NCBI GenBank assembly: GCA_021203065.1
Contig: JAJQBX010000018.1
Coordinates: 248,001-312,000, forward strand
DNA: 64,000 nucleotides
Direction: 5' to 3'
Origin: Oscillospiraceae bacterium
GTDB taxonomy: Bacteria > Bacillota > Clostridia > Oscillospirales > Ruminococcaceae
In this document: positions 32,451 to 41,153 of the stretch, in pieces
How positions within the stretch are numbered: the first letter of the stretch is position 1
Layout of the letters: every line of letters begins with the position of its first letter
Notes under the pieces: model-generated
What the model saw: only the letters and a program-made list of their open reading frames with translations
Database searches by the model: none
What the model was told of the DNA's origin: nothing
Position numbers and translations under genes: made by a program

Positions 32451-33749
32451 TTGTCGTACACCGACCTTATATTTGTTTTCTGCTTTTTACCTGTATATAT
32501 GATTCTCTCGCTTTTATGCAGTGAGACAAGGAATAAAAATCTCGTGTCCGTGATAATGTCCGTCATATTCATCGCATGGGCAAGACCGCTATATTATGCG
32601 CTGATTTTAGCGGTAATATTCCTTACCTACCTGTCGGCAAGGCTCTGTGAGGGAGGAAAGCTGCCGTGGCTTCGGATTATCGCAGGTGCTGTTACGGTTC
32701 TGGCTTCACTGTACCCAATCTTCTCTTTGGGCTCTCTTGGAACGATAAGCGGCACGGTTTCTGCAATCGGGTTTATCCTCTTCGACATCCGCACGATTTT
32801 ATATCTCACAGACTCAAAAGAGGACGGAGCAGAGAAGAATTTTTTGAACCTGTCTGTATACTTAATATCTTTTGAAATGATGGCTATATCGCCTGTCCTG
32901 AGCTATTCGGAGCTCAAGGATCAGATCAGGGAACGCCGTGCGGGACTTGCGATGCTCTCATCAGGTCTTGAGCGATTCATCTGCGGTCTTGCCGGGGTTA
33001 CCGTCCTTGGCTTTTCACTTGAAAGGCTGAGGGAGGCGGCACTCTTCAGCGGTTCACTCGCAGTCCTCAATGTTATTCTTGGTATTTTGTTCACGGCGAT
33101 TGAGATATACGTCGTGGCTCTCGGTTATCTTTCGATGTCTGAGGGGCTCATGCTGATGAGCGGCTACAGAATTGAGCTCCACAGCGGGTGCTTCTTGCCA
33201 AAAAGCCTCATGATTGACCATGTCGGAGCAGTCAGCCCGACATACAAAACTGCCGCAGAAAAGCTTACAGACAGACCCCTTTGGCTGATTCTTTCGGCAG
33301 TAGGGCTTTGCTTGGTTGCCGGAATCTCTTTCGGAATCGGAGCAGGAGGGGTTGCGCTCGTCTCAATAGCGGCAGTTGCCGTTGTCCTGCAGAAATTCTT
33401 TGAGACAAAGAAGTCTACCCCTGCCGGAATCTTCACCTTTGCAATATCGATACTTGCGGTTATCCTCTGTGCGTTCTCCGGCTTCGGAAGCTGGTTTGAT
33501 TCGCTGTTCGGAGGAAGCTATTCCTACCTCATGAGCTATAGCCTCTGGGAGGAGCTTTCAAGAAGCTGGCTCTATCTCATAATCGCCGTCTTCTATGTCT
33601 CGCCGCTGAGACCAATGGCGGGTGTTCTCAAGAGAAAGATTATGACTGAAAACGAGAGCTCTTACGGAACTATAAGGGTTGTGAGCACCGTCTTGGTGAC
33701 ACTGCTTCTTGTTATTTCAACCGTTGCGATGGTAACGGCGGTTTACTGA
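32451..33749 (+). CDS. Polytopic membrane protein resembling MBOAT/AlgI acyltransferases
   Basis: 432-aa protein with about ten membrane helices. The start (YTDLIFVFCFLPVYMIL...RNKNLVSVIMSVIFIAWARP) copies the N-terminal pattern of AlgI/DltB-type MBOAT O-acyltransferases, and a C-terminal YLIIAVFYVSPLRPM resembles their end. The central active-site region with its conserved FWxRWHxSL and catalytic His is not visible, so it may be a non-catalytic relative. The start codon is TTG at 32451 with AAAGGGG upstream. The next gene begins 13 bp later, so the two probably act together, perhaps in surface polymer modification. The assignment rests on pattern only. Confidence 0.6.
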   Translation: MSYTDLIFVFCFLPVYMILSLLCSETRNKNLVSVIMSVIFIAWARPLYYALILAVIFLTYLSARLCEGGKLPWLRIIAGAVTVLASLYPIFSLGSLGTISGTVSAIGFILFDIRTILYLTDSKEDGAEKNFLNLSVYLISFEMMAISPVLSYSELKDQIRERRAGLAMLSSGLERFICGLAGVTVLGFSLERLREAALFSGSLAVLNVILGILFTAIEIYVVALGYLSMSEGLMLMSGYRIELHSGCFLPKSLMIDHVGAVSPTYKTAAEKLTDRPLWLILSAVGLCLVAGISFGIGAGGVALVSIAAVAVVLQKFFETKKSTPAGIFTFAISILAVILCAFSGFGSWFDSLFGGSYSYLMSYSLWEELSRSWLYLIIAVFYVSPLRPMAGVLKRKIMTENESSYGTIRVVSTVLVTLLLVISTVAMVTAVY

Positions 33750-33762
33750 GGAGGGATTCTGA

Positions 33763-34914
33763 ATGGCTAAAAAGAAAAAGAAAAATGTCTCCTACAAAGT
33801 AGAGATAGCAAAAGCTCCGGAAGAGAAATCTGCCCCGAAATTTGAAATAGGTCAGAAAGGCGACGAGTTTGACATAAGCTACTCAAGAGCCGTGAGAAAC
33901 GCAAACGCCGACGCAGATGAGCTTCTTACCGACCTCAGTCAGGAGCAGGGCGCAGACAGATACAACTTCATCGGCTTTGCGATCCCGATTTTAGTGCTCC
34001 TGTTCTTTGCGATAAGCTTTTTAATCATAAACCGTCCGGAGTTTTCGGAGGTGTTAACCGTGAAGCTTTCGACTGAGACGGTCATGGACGGAAGCTATCT
34101 TGAAAACCTCACCGAGGCTTACAATACCACTCTGCCGTTCGGCGACGGGCTTTCCGATATAGGAGAGCTTCTTGGCTTTGCTCCTGAATCTGAGGATGAG
34201 GAAGAAGAGGAGGAAGAGCAAGACGTAGAGATTGAAGAGCCTGCAGTTGAGGTTGAAGAGCCTGCTGCAACTGAGCCTGCAGTCACCACAATTGCGACGA
34301 CAACAGAGCCGGTCACCGTTGCAACTACAGAGGAAACCGAGGAAGAGATTCCCGATACATACACGATGTACGCCACCGGAACGCTCAACATAAGACTTGA
34401 GCCGTCGAGCGACGCTATGATATTAGGCTATTTCAGCGTCAATAACGAGGTTGACGTTATCGAAATCCGTGAGGATGGCTGGGCAGAGATATACTACAGC
34501 GGAATAAGGGCTTATGTTGACTCAGATTACCTGAGCGAGCGAAAGGTAGTTGTCACCACCACAACGGAAGCTACAACCGAGGTCACAACAACCACCGAGG
34601 AGGAGACAGAGCCTGTCACAACAACCCCCGAGGAGACGGAGGCAACCACTACAACCGAGGAGACAACCGAAGCGACTACCACCACAACAAGGCAGACATT
34701 AGATTACAACACCATGACCTACACCCTGCCGACTGTCACAGCCGCACCGATGACCACTGCCTCACCCACCACGGAGGCTACAACCACCACAACTACCGAG
34801 GCAACCACAACAACCACCGAACAGACTACTGAGGCTACGACTACGACTACCACCGCCACAACAACCGAAGCACCTGTTGTTGATCCCGACCCGAGCGCAG
34901 CAGGTGGTGAGTGA
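33763..34914 (+). CDS. Membrane-anchored SH3-domain protein with Thr-rich tail
   Basis: 383-aa protein: a Lys-rich cytoplasmic start, one membrane helix at about 70-92 (FIGFAIPILVLLFFAISFLI), a Glu-rich acidic run (about 143-165), a bacterial SH3 domain (TLNIRLEPSSDAMILGYF...VIEIREDGWAEIYYSGIRAYVDSDYL, about 205-260) and a Thr/Glu tail to the end. Bacterial SH3 domains usually bind peptidoglycan, so the protein likely spans the wall. The Thr-rich tail is terminal, not a linker to an enzyme, and its codon pattern is less regular than the spacers at 10-15 kb. Its stop overlaps the ATG of the radical SAM gene (TGATG). Confidence 0.8.
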   Translation: MAKKKKKNVSYKVEIAKAPEEKSAPKFEIGQKGDEFDISYSRAVRNANADADELLTDLSQEQGADRYNFIGFAIPILVLLFFAISFLIINRPEFSEVLTVKLSTETVMDGSYLENLTEAYNTTLPFGDGLSDIGELLGFAPESEDEEEEEEEQDVEIEEPAVEVEEPAATEPAVTTIATTTEPVTVATTEETEEEIPDTYTMYATGTLNIRLEPSSDAMILGYFSVNNEVDVIEIREDGWAEIYYSGIRAYVDSDYLSERKVVVTTTTEATTEVTTTTEEETEPVTTTPEETEATTTTEETTEATTTTTRQTLDYNTMTYTLPTVTAAPMTTASPTTEATTTTTTEATTTTTEQTTEATTTTTTATTTEAPVVDPDPSAAGGE

Positions 34915-35864
34915 TGAACCCCTACGGAAGAAAGCGGTATCTGACTCTCGACTCGGTTCTCAAGCGAGAATTCGGCGAAAAAGCGGTCAAGATTCCCCTT
35001 AATGCAGGGCTCTCCTGCCCTAACAGAGACGGAAAATCGGGCTTCGGCGGCTGCAGCTACTGCTCAGCCGCCCTTTCTGGTGAGTTTGCCGGAAATCCAT
35101 GTGAAAGTATACCGGAGCAGTTTGAGAAGACGAAGGCTTTATATCTCAGAAAGTGGGGAGAGACGAAATATATCGCCTATCTGCAAGCCGGGAGCAACAC
35201 ATATGCTGATGCTGAGACGCTTCGTAAGCTCTACTCCTCCTGCCTTTCTCTTCCTGTTGTCGGGCTGTCGGTCGCTACAAGAGCTGACTGCTTAGGCGAT
35301 GATGTTCTCGACCTGCTGTCGGAAATAAACGATAAAACCTATCTCACGGTTGAACTTGGGCTTCAGAGTTCTGATGATGAAACGGCGAAGCTCATCAACC
35401 GTGGGCATTCTTATGCGCAGTTTCTGGAGGGATATAGCTCTCTCCGGGAAAGAAATATCAGGGTGTGTGTACACATTATAAACGGTCTTGTCGGCGAAAC
35501 AAGGGAGAATATGCTTGAAACTATAAGAGATGTTTCGGCTCTCAGACCGTATGAAATCAAGATTCATCTCATGCACGTGATAAGGGGCACGCCTGACGAG
35601 AAGAGATTTTTGTCGGGCGAACTCAAGCCTCTTTCAAAAGAAGAATATATCTCCATCGTCTGCGACCAGCTTGAACTGTTGCCTCCTGAAACGGCAATTG
35701 GACGCCTCACCGGAGACGGGGACAGGGCTACACTTATAGCTCCCATGTGGAGCGTCGACAAGAGAAGCGTATTGGGAGGAATTGATCATGAGCTTAGAAT
35801 GAGGGACACATATCAGGGAAAGCGTTTTAAATCTCAGGATTCATCAATAAAGACATTTCTTTAA
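34914..35864 (+). CDS. Radical SAM protein, TIGR01212/YhcC family
   Basis: 316-aa iron-sulfur enzyme. The cluster-binding cysteines Cys35, Cys47 and Cys50 (CPNRDG...GGCSYC) show the family's long first spacing in place of the usual CxxxCxxC. Other family segments are IAYLQAGSNTYA, TVELGLQSSDDETA and HLMHVIRGTP. YhcC-type proteins are widespread, but their reaction is not established. The ATG at 34914 overlaps the SH3 gene's stop; a GTG one codon earlier is possible. It is the last gene of the MBOAT-like operon. Confidence 0.9.
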   Translation: MNPYGRKRYLTLDSVLKREFGEKAVKIPLNAGLSCPNRDGKSGFGGCSYCSAALSGEFAGNPCESIPEQFEKTKALYLRKWGETKYIAYLQAGSNTYADAETLRKLYSSCLSLPVVGLSVATRADCLGDDVLDLLSEINDKTYLTVELGLQSSDDETAKLINRGHSYAQFLEGYSSLRERNIRVCVHIINGLVGETRENMLETIRDVSALRPYEIKIHLMHVIRGTPDEKRFLSGELKPLSKEEYISIVCDQLELLPPETAIGRLTGDGDRATLIAPMWSVDKRSVLGGIDHELRMRDTYQGKRFKSQDSSIKTFL

Positions 35865-35868
35865 GTCA

Positions 35869-35897
35869 TTGCGTTATCTCCTTGAATACGATATAAT
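35869..35897 (+). promoter_or_regulatory. Promoter of solute-binding copy c
   Basis: TTGCGT (35869-35874), 17 bp, TATAAT (35892-35897). Confidence 0.6.
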
Positions 35898-35959
35898 GGA
35901 CTCAGTAAGTAATTTTTAATTGCAATCAAGGAACATTATATCAAGTTAAGGAGGACAAA

Positions 35960-37405
35960 ATGTCAAAAAGAATTATAGCCATAGTATGCACGGTTATTAT
36001 GGTTATTGCGCTTGTCGGATGCGGAAGCTCCTCAAGGCAGATTGTTTATCTGACTCTCTCGACCGAGGATTCTGCGGCGATACTGGCGGCTGCAGGAATC
36101 ACACTTCCGGACGTTGAGGACGCCGAGGGTGCAGGAAGTGTTGTCAAGTGGTTCTGCTGGTACGACCCCTTCAATAACTATTCGGAAGACGAAATCGTCA
36201 ATACCGGCTACTACACATTCACCGAGAAATACGGCTGCTCGATCGACTGGATTGAGACAACCTATTCAGAAAGATACGACGACCTTGCAAACCTGATTCT
36301 CTCGAGTAATTCGCCCGACTGCTACCCCGCAGGCTCGTATGCCACTGCAGTTTACCCAATGAAGTGCATAAAGGGCACATTCGTAGCGGTTGACGACTAC
36401 ATAGACTATACCGATCCCCTCTGGTCGGGAGTTGCCGACACTGCAGACTACTTCGTCTTGGGCGGTCAGCATTATGCGATTGTAACGGATCTTACCTACA
36501 GAAACGTCGTTTCCTACAACAGACGTGTTATCGAGGAATACGGCTTTGACGACCCTGCTGAGCTCTACTATAACGACGAGTGGACTTGGGACGTCTTCTA
36601 TGAGATGTGCATTGAGTTCTCTGATCCCGACGAGGACAGATATGCTCTTGACGGCTACGCTTATCAGAGAGGTATAATAGAGTCGACCGGTCAGGAAATT
36701 CTCGAGATTGACGAGAACGGAACGTTCTACTCAAACATCGATTCGCCTGAGATTGAACGTGCGCAGAGTCTTATTTACGACCTTGTCAAGAACGACTGCA
36801 CCTATCATGAGGGAACAGACCGCTGGGCTCTCAGAACCAAGGGCGGTGCTACGTTCGGCGCAGGAATTGCCGACGGGCTTTGCCTCTTCTATATCATCGA
36901 GACAAGCTACTTCACCATGACCGTTGAGGAAATTACTCCTCTCTGGGGAGACGTTACCGAGGGCGAAGTCATGTTCTGCCCGCTTCCAAGAGATGACGAC
37001 GGCGATGGAGTGTACTACTTAAATTCTGCTCCTGAGGGCTATATGCTCGTTACAGGTGGAACAAATCACGCAGGTGCGGCTCTGTTGGCTGCTTGCGAGC
37101 GATTCAAGATAATCGACCCGACGGTTGTCGACATCGATCAAAAGCAGCTTAAAGAGATATACTACTGGACTGACGAGATGCTCGAGATGGACTCCATCTG
37201 CTACGAGCTCGCCTCCGCAAACCAGATTATGGTTCTTACGGGCGACCTTTCGGACGGTCTTGAAAACGCTCTCAATTCTGTTCTCACGAACATCACGAGG
37301 ACCAACGAACCGTCCACTTGGGCTTCGATAAAGGAGACCTACAGGGATCAGATTGACTACTACATCGAGGAGCTGAACGCTCTTATCGATGAGTACAATT
37401 CATAG
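35960..37405 (+). CDS. Solute-binding lipoprotein, family 1-like (copy c)
   Basis: 481-aa member of the same lipoprotein family as copies a and b: lipobox ALVGC, RQIVYLTLSTEDSAAILAA, NTGYYTFTEKYGCSIDWIE, ELYYNDEWTWDVFYEM and DPTVVDIDQKQLKE. It is less close to a and b than these are to each other, so it split off earlier. It has a strong RBS (AAGGAGGA), its own promoter and terminator, and no transporter partners. Ligand unknown; a plant-derived sugar is the natural guess from the neighbourhood. Confidence 0.85.
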   Translation: MSKRIIAIVCTVIMVIALVGCGSSSRQIVYLTLSTEDSAAILAAAGITLPDVEDAEGAGSVVKWFCWYDPFNNYSEDEIVNTGYYTFTEKYGCSIDWIETTYSERYDDLANLILSSNSPDCYPAGSYATAVYPMKCIKGTFVAVDDYIDYTDPLWSGVADTADYFVLGGQHYAIVTDLTYRNVVSYNRRVIEEYGFDDPAELYYNDEWTWDVFYEMCIEFSDPDEDRYALDGYAYQRGIIESTGQEILEIDENGTFYSNIDSPEIERAQSLIYDLVKNDCTYHEGTDRWALRTKGGATFGAGIADGLCLFYIIETSYFTMTVEEITPLWGDVTEGEVMFCPLPRDDDGDGVYYLNSAPEGYMLVTGGTNHAGAALLAACERFKIIDPTVVDIDQKQLKEIYYWTDEMLEMDSICYELASANQIMVLTGDLSDGLENALNSVLTNITRTNEPSTWASIKETYRDQIDYYIEELNALIDEYNS

Positions 37406-37439
37406 CAAGTTTCACATAGTGATGTGTTTTGCAACGGGG

Positions 37440-37475
37440 AAATACCGATCTTCTTGACTGAGGATCGGTATTTTC
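37440..37475 (+). terminator. Terminator after solute-binding copy c
   Basis: AAATACCGATC / GATCGGTATTT with a loop TTCTTGACTGAG, followed by TCTTATT. Confidence 0.85.
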
Positions 37476-37478
37476 TTA

Positions 37479-37507
37479 TTGACAGGAATAGCAATAGAGG
37501 GTAAAAT
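37479..37507 (+). promoter_or_regulatory. Promoter of the truncated lipoprotein
   Basis: TTGACA (37479-37484), 17 bp, TAAAAT (37502-37507), directly behind the copy c terminator. Confidence 0.65.
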
Positions 37508-37540
37508 TGAATTTAAAGCTTTTACGAAAGGAGCATTATT

Positions 37541-37687
37541 ATGAAACGGATTTTAAGCATAATACTCGCTTTTGCGCTTATGTTCAGCCTCTGCGGCTGC
37601 GGAGAAAGTGCAAAAGGCGATGTATCAGTACTACACGCAAAAAGCCGCCCCGCTTGGGACGGCTTTTCGATTGTCAGTCGGAATTAA
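37541..37687 (+). pseudogene. Lipoprotein gene cut to signal peptide only
   Basis: 48 codons with a good RBS (AAAGGAG) and promoter: the signal MKRILSIILAFALMFSLCGC is complete, but after about ten more residues the frame runs through the terminator of copy d and stops. The start resembles the solute-binding and GH5 lipoproteins of this window, so it is probably the remnant of a sixth family member deleted when copies c and d were rearranged. A free lipopeptide product is conceivable. Confidence 0.6.
37638..37667. terminator. Bidirectional terminator of copy d and the truncated lipoprotein
   Basis: AAAAAGCCGCCC / GGGACGGCTTTT with a short loop; T-runs on both strands. Confidence 0.8.
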
Positions 37688-39254
37688 ATGCATACGGGTC
37701 GTATGAGGCTATCTGCGAGTTCAGTTCGTTCACGTAGGACTCAAGCTGTGCGCTGTAGGTGTTTTTCACCGTTGACCAAGTCTGGACATTTGACGAGGTG
37801 GCAAAGCTTTCAATGGCGTTGACAACAGTATAGAGCTCGTCGCCATAGCCTGAATTATATGCCACGATGCCGTCTGAAGCCCTTGCAAGCTCACAGCATT
37901 TGTCGTACATCTCGAGCATTTCGTCAGTCCAGCCATAAGTCTCTTCAAGCTGGATACGCTCGATTGAGACTGATGTCGGATCCAAAGTCTTGTATCTCAT
38001 GCAGGACGCCAGAAGCGCAACTCCCTCGGGATTTGACGCACCCTGAACTATGCAGTATCCTGTCGGGACAAATTCGACACAGTAGTTGTCATCGTCATAA
38101 TTCATGAGTGTACCATCACGTGGAAGCGGGACGAACATTATCTCACCCTCAGAAATATCGCCCCATGCGGAGCGTAGAGACTCAGCTGTACCGGTAATCT
38201 CCCCGATTTCACCTATATAGAACAAGCAACCGCTTTCCAGAACGCCATTACTTGCCGTCAAGCCACTATTACTGATGGGATACAAACAGTCAGACGACGC
38301 AAGGTCGTAAAGAAGAGCCGCCGCACCCTCGATAGCCGCAGAGTCGATATTCGATTCAAATTGTCCTGTTTCGGTGTTATACTGGACTATTGTCTCACCG
38401 CAGGAGTGCATCAGAGCAGAGTAATTCCCACCAAGAGCATATCTGCCCTCATCAGCATCGGTGAAGTCTATGCATATCTCATAGAATATGTCCCAAGTCC
38501 ACTCATCGTTGTAGAAGAGCTCTGCCGGGTCGTCATAGCCCCATTCCTCGATAATTCTGCGATTATAAATAATGATATTCCCAAATGTGTTGTCGTAAAT
38601 TATCATATACGGTCTGTCATTGAGGGAATAATAGCTGTAGGCGTATTCCTTGACTCCCTCCCAGAGCGGATCGTCATAATTGATGTAATCGTCGACAGGA
38701 GCAAACATGCCCTTTACGCACTGGGTCGGGAATACCTCGCTTTCAGCAGGGTAATAATCCGGCGAGTCGGATGCGAGAATAAGCGTTGCAAGCTCATCAT
38801 ATCTTGTGTCCTGTGTGCATTCCACCCAGTCGATTGAGCAGCCATAGTCGTTCTCAAATGTCCAGTAGCCGGAATCCAAGATTTCATATCCGCTGTAACC
38901 CTCGGAATAGTCGTACCACGAAAACCACTTGATTGTAGTGCCTGCGGCTTCTGTCTCCTCCACGCTTGGAAGCGTGATTCCGGCGGCGGCTAAAACTCCG
39001 TCAGCTTCTTCTGTAGCATAGGTGAGCTGAACGCTTTCGTCGTCGGAGCTTTCTGAGGATGAACCAGTGGTAACCGCAGTGGTCTCCTCCGAAGAGGAGC
39101 TCTCGGTATACGCTTCGGTGGCTTCGGTCACAGCCTCGGTGGCATCCTCCGGAAGCATCAGATAGACACGCTCCCTCAGGTTGTCAATCGCATCACACCC
39201 TACAAGCATCATAATCATCATCATAGCAAGAAAAATCGCAAAGGCTCTTTTCAT
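37674..39254 (-). CDS. Solute-binding lipoprotein, family 1-like (copy d)
   Basis: 526-aa lipoprotein (lipobox MMLVGC). Compared with the other copies it has about 40 extra residues after the Cys, rich in Glu/Thr/Ser (TEAVTEATEAYTESSSSEE), acting as a short spacer before the shared LAAAGITLPSVEET strip. Family segments: IKWFSWYDYSEGYSGYE, ELFYNDEWTWDIFYEIC, MHSCGETIVQYNTETG. The last two are shared with copy e, so d and e are sisters. Frame is open to 39305; ATG 39254 is chosen for GGGAGGT seven bases upstream and the signal peptide. Confidence 0.85.
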   Translation of the reverse strand: MKRAFAIFLAMMMIMMLVGCDAIDNLRERVYLMLPEDATEAVTEATEAYTESSSSEETTAVTTGSSSESSDDESVQLTYATEEADGVLAAAGITLPSVEETEAAGTTIKWFSWYDYSEGYSGYEILDSGYWTFENDYGCSIDWVECTQDTRYDELATLILASDSPDYYPAESEVFPTQCVKGMFAPVDDYINYDDPLWEGVKEYAYSYYSLNDRPYMIIYDNTFGNIIIYNRRIIEEWGYDDPAELFYNDEWTWDIFYEICIDFTDADEGRYALGGNYSALMHSCGETIVQYNTETGQFESNIDSAAIEGAAALLYDLASSDCLYPISNSGLTASNGVLESGCLFYIGEIGEITGTAESLRSAWGDISEGEIMFVPLPRDGTLMNYDDDNYCVEFVPTGYCIVQGASNPEGVALLASCMRYKTLDPTSVSIERIQLEETYGWTDEMLEMYDKCCELARASDGIVAYNSGYGDELYTVVNAIESFATSSNVQTWSTVKNTYSAQLESYVNELNSQIASYDPYAFNSD

Positions 39255-39345
39255 TACAGCACCTCCCAAAGTCTTTTCAGATATTATACAGCATTTCCAA
39301 CACAATTACAAGAGAAAGTGTATCAAAAACGGCACTTTATGCACG

Positions 39346-39374
39346 CAAAAAGCCGCCCCAACCGGAGCGGCTTT
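39346..39374 (-). terminator. Terminator after solute-binding copy e
   Basis: On the minus strand AAAGCCGC / GCGGCTTTTT; the stem sequence AAAAGCCGCCCC recurs in the copy d terminator, so it was duplicated with the gene. Confidence 0.75.
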
Positions 39375-39394
39375 GATTTTTTCGCTAAAGGTAC

Positions 39395-40849
39395 TTATCC
39401 TTCGTAATCGTTCAATGCATATGGGTCATATGATGCGATCTGCTCGTTCAGCTGGTTGACGTAGTACTCAACCTGTTCTGAATAGGACTCCTTGAGCTGT
39501 GCCCATGTGGAGGCGTCGGAAGAGGTTGCGAATCTCTCGAGAGTATCAACAACGTTGTAGAGCTTGTCGCCATAGCCTTCGCCGTAGGTAACGATAACTG
39601 CTGAAGCGGTTGAAAGCGCATAGCACTCGTCGTACATTTCGAGCATTTCATCTGTCCAGAGGTAGGTCTCTTCAAGCTGGAGTCTGTCGATGTCGACAAC
39701 AGTCGGGTCGAGAACCTTGAATCTCATGCAAGCAGAGAGCAACGCAACGCCCTCAGGATTGGAAGCACCCTGAATGATGCAGTAGCCGGTAGGCTGAGAC
39801 TCGGTGTAGTAGTTGCCATCGCCGTCGTCGTCACGAGGAAGCGGAACGAACATGAGCTCGCCTTCCTCCATGTCACCCCAGACAGGGCTTATTGTGCTGA
39901 CAGAACCGGTGAACATCCATGTGCCGCCGAGATAGAAGAGGCAAAGACCTTCGTTCATGCCGCCGCCCTCAGTGCTGTTTCTTATGGTCCAACCGTTATC
40001 CCATACAGGATAGAGGCAGTTGTTCTTGGAAAGCTCGTAGAGGAGGTTAGCTGCACGCTCGATAGCCGCAGAGTCGATGTTCGATTCAAACAGACCTGTT
40101 TCGGTGTTATACTGGACTATAGTCTCACCACAAGAGTGCATCAGAGCCAAGCCGTAGTACCAACCGTCAAGAGCGTATCTGTTCTCGTCCTCATCGGTGA
40201 AGTCTATGCACATCTCATAGAATACATCCCATGTCCACTCGTCGTTCCAGTAGAGCTCGGCAGGATCGTCGTAGCCATACTCTTCGATGACTCTTCTGTT
40301 ATAAGCGCAGACATTATTGAATGTGTTGTCATAAACTATAACATAAGGTCTGCCGTTGATGGCATAGTAGGTGTAGGCATAATCTTTTTCGCCCTCCCAC
40401 AGAGCATCATCATAGTCTATGTAGTCGTCAACGGGGACGAACATGCCCTTGATACAATTGTTAGGGAAGACTTCATCATGTCCCGGATAAAAATCGGGCG
40501 AATTGCTTGCCAGAATGAGGTTTGCAAGCTCGTCAAATCTTGTATCCCATGTGCACTCGTACCAGCTGACGGAGCAACCGTACTTCTCTTGGAAAGTCCA
40601 GTAGCCGGAATTGATAATTTCGTCATCGCTGTAGTTCTGCATATCATCGTACCAAGCGAACCAAACAACAGTTGATCCTGCCGCTTCAGTTTCCTCAACG
40701 TCGGGGAGATAGATACCCGCAGCATTAAGGATAGCCTCGGCGTCCTGAGTAGCGAAGGTAAGCTGTACTACTTCTCTTGAGGAGCTGCCGCAACCTACCA
40801 AGGCTACGATCATGATTCCTGCAAGAAGCAATGCAATAATTTTCTTCAT
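39395..40849 (-). CDS. Solute-binding lipoprotein, family 1-like (copy e)
   Basis: 484-aa sister of copy d without the Glu/Thr spacer: lipobox ALVGC, REVVQLTFATQDAEAILNA, VWFAWYDDMQNYSDDE, ELYWNDEWTWDVFYEMC, MHSCGETIVQYNTETG, RFKVLDPTVVDIDRLQLEETYLW. The ATG at 40849 has GGAGGT upstream; the longer frame to 40927 is not used. The promoter at 40997-41025 lies between two TTGTACAA-containing inverted sequences, which suggests specific regulation. It is upstream of copy d on the same strand, but a terminator separates them. As with the other copies, no permease is linked. Confidence 0.85.
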   Translation of the reverse strand: MKKIIALLLAGIMIVALVGCGSSSREVVQLTFATQDAEAILNAAGIYLPDVEETEAAGSTVVWFAWYDDMQNYSDDEIINSGYWTFQEKYGCSVSWYECTWDTRFDELANLILASNSPDFYPGHDEVFPNNCIKGMFVPVDDYIDYDDALWEGEKDYAYTYYAINGRPYVIVYDNTFNNVCAYNRRVIEEYGYDDPAELYWNDEWTWDVFYEMCIDFTDEDENRYALDGWYYGLALMHSCGETIVQYNTETGLFESNIDSAAIERAANLLYELSKNNCLYPVWDNGWTIRNSTEGGGMNEGLCLFYLGGTWMFTGSVSTISPVWGDMEEGELMFVPLPRDDDGDGNYYTESQPTGYCIIQGASNPEGVALLSACMRFKVLDPTVVDIDRLQLEETYLWTDEMLEMYDECYALSTASAVIVTYGEGYGDKLYNVVDTLERFATSSDASTWAQLKESYSEQVEYYVNQLNEQIASYDPYALNDYEG

Positions 40850-40941
40850 AAAGCACCTCCGGAAAAATTTTGCATGAATAAATATTGTGTCTCCGAAATA
40901 CGCAAACGAAACCCACAAGGGCTTCATAAAACCATTTTCAA

Positions 40942-41042
40942 CTTGTACAAAACGTCACTTTTTGTGTTGAAAAAACGGCTATTCGGAGATATGTAGATTA
41001 TACACCTTTTCACATCAGATTTCAATCGTCATTTTGTACAAG
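40942..41042. promoter_or_regulatory. Inverted CTTGTACAAAA pair around the copy e promoter
   Basis: CTTGTACAAAACGTCA (40942-40957) and the inverted CTTGTACAAAATGACG (41042-41027) flank the promoter about 90 bp apart. Such spaced inverted sites can bind one regulator with DNA looping. The same TTGTACAA lies before copy b. Confidence 0.45.
40997..41025 (-). promoter_or_regulatory. Promoter of solute-binding copy e
   Basis: On the minus strand TTGAAA (41025-41020), 17 bp, TATAAT (41002-40997). Confidence 0.75.
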
Positions 41043-41071
41043 AAAAGATGATGAAAATTGTGCAAGGTGCA

Positions 41072-41112
41072 TAAGAAAGCGGCTTGACACACTTTCATAC
41101 GCCAAACCGCAT
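41072..41112 (-). terminator. Possible terminator of the trp operon
   Basis: On the minus strand GCGGTTTG / CAAGCCGC with a long loop, followed by TTTCTT. Weak but correctly placed after trpA. Confidence 0.45.
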
Positions 41113-41153
41113 TTTATTTTTGTGAAGAGATGTCGGGGGAGGATGTTAATATT

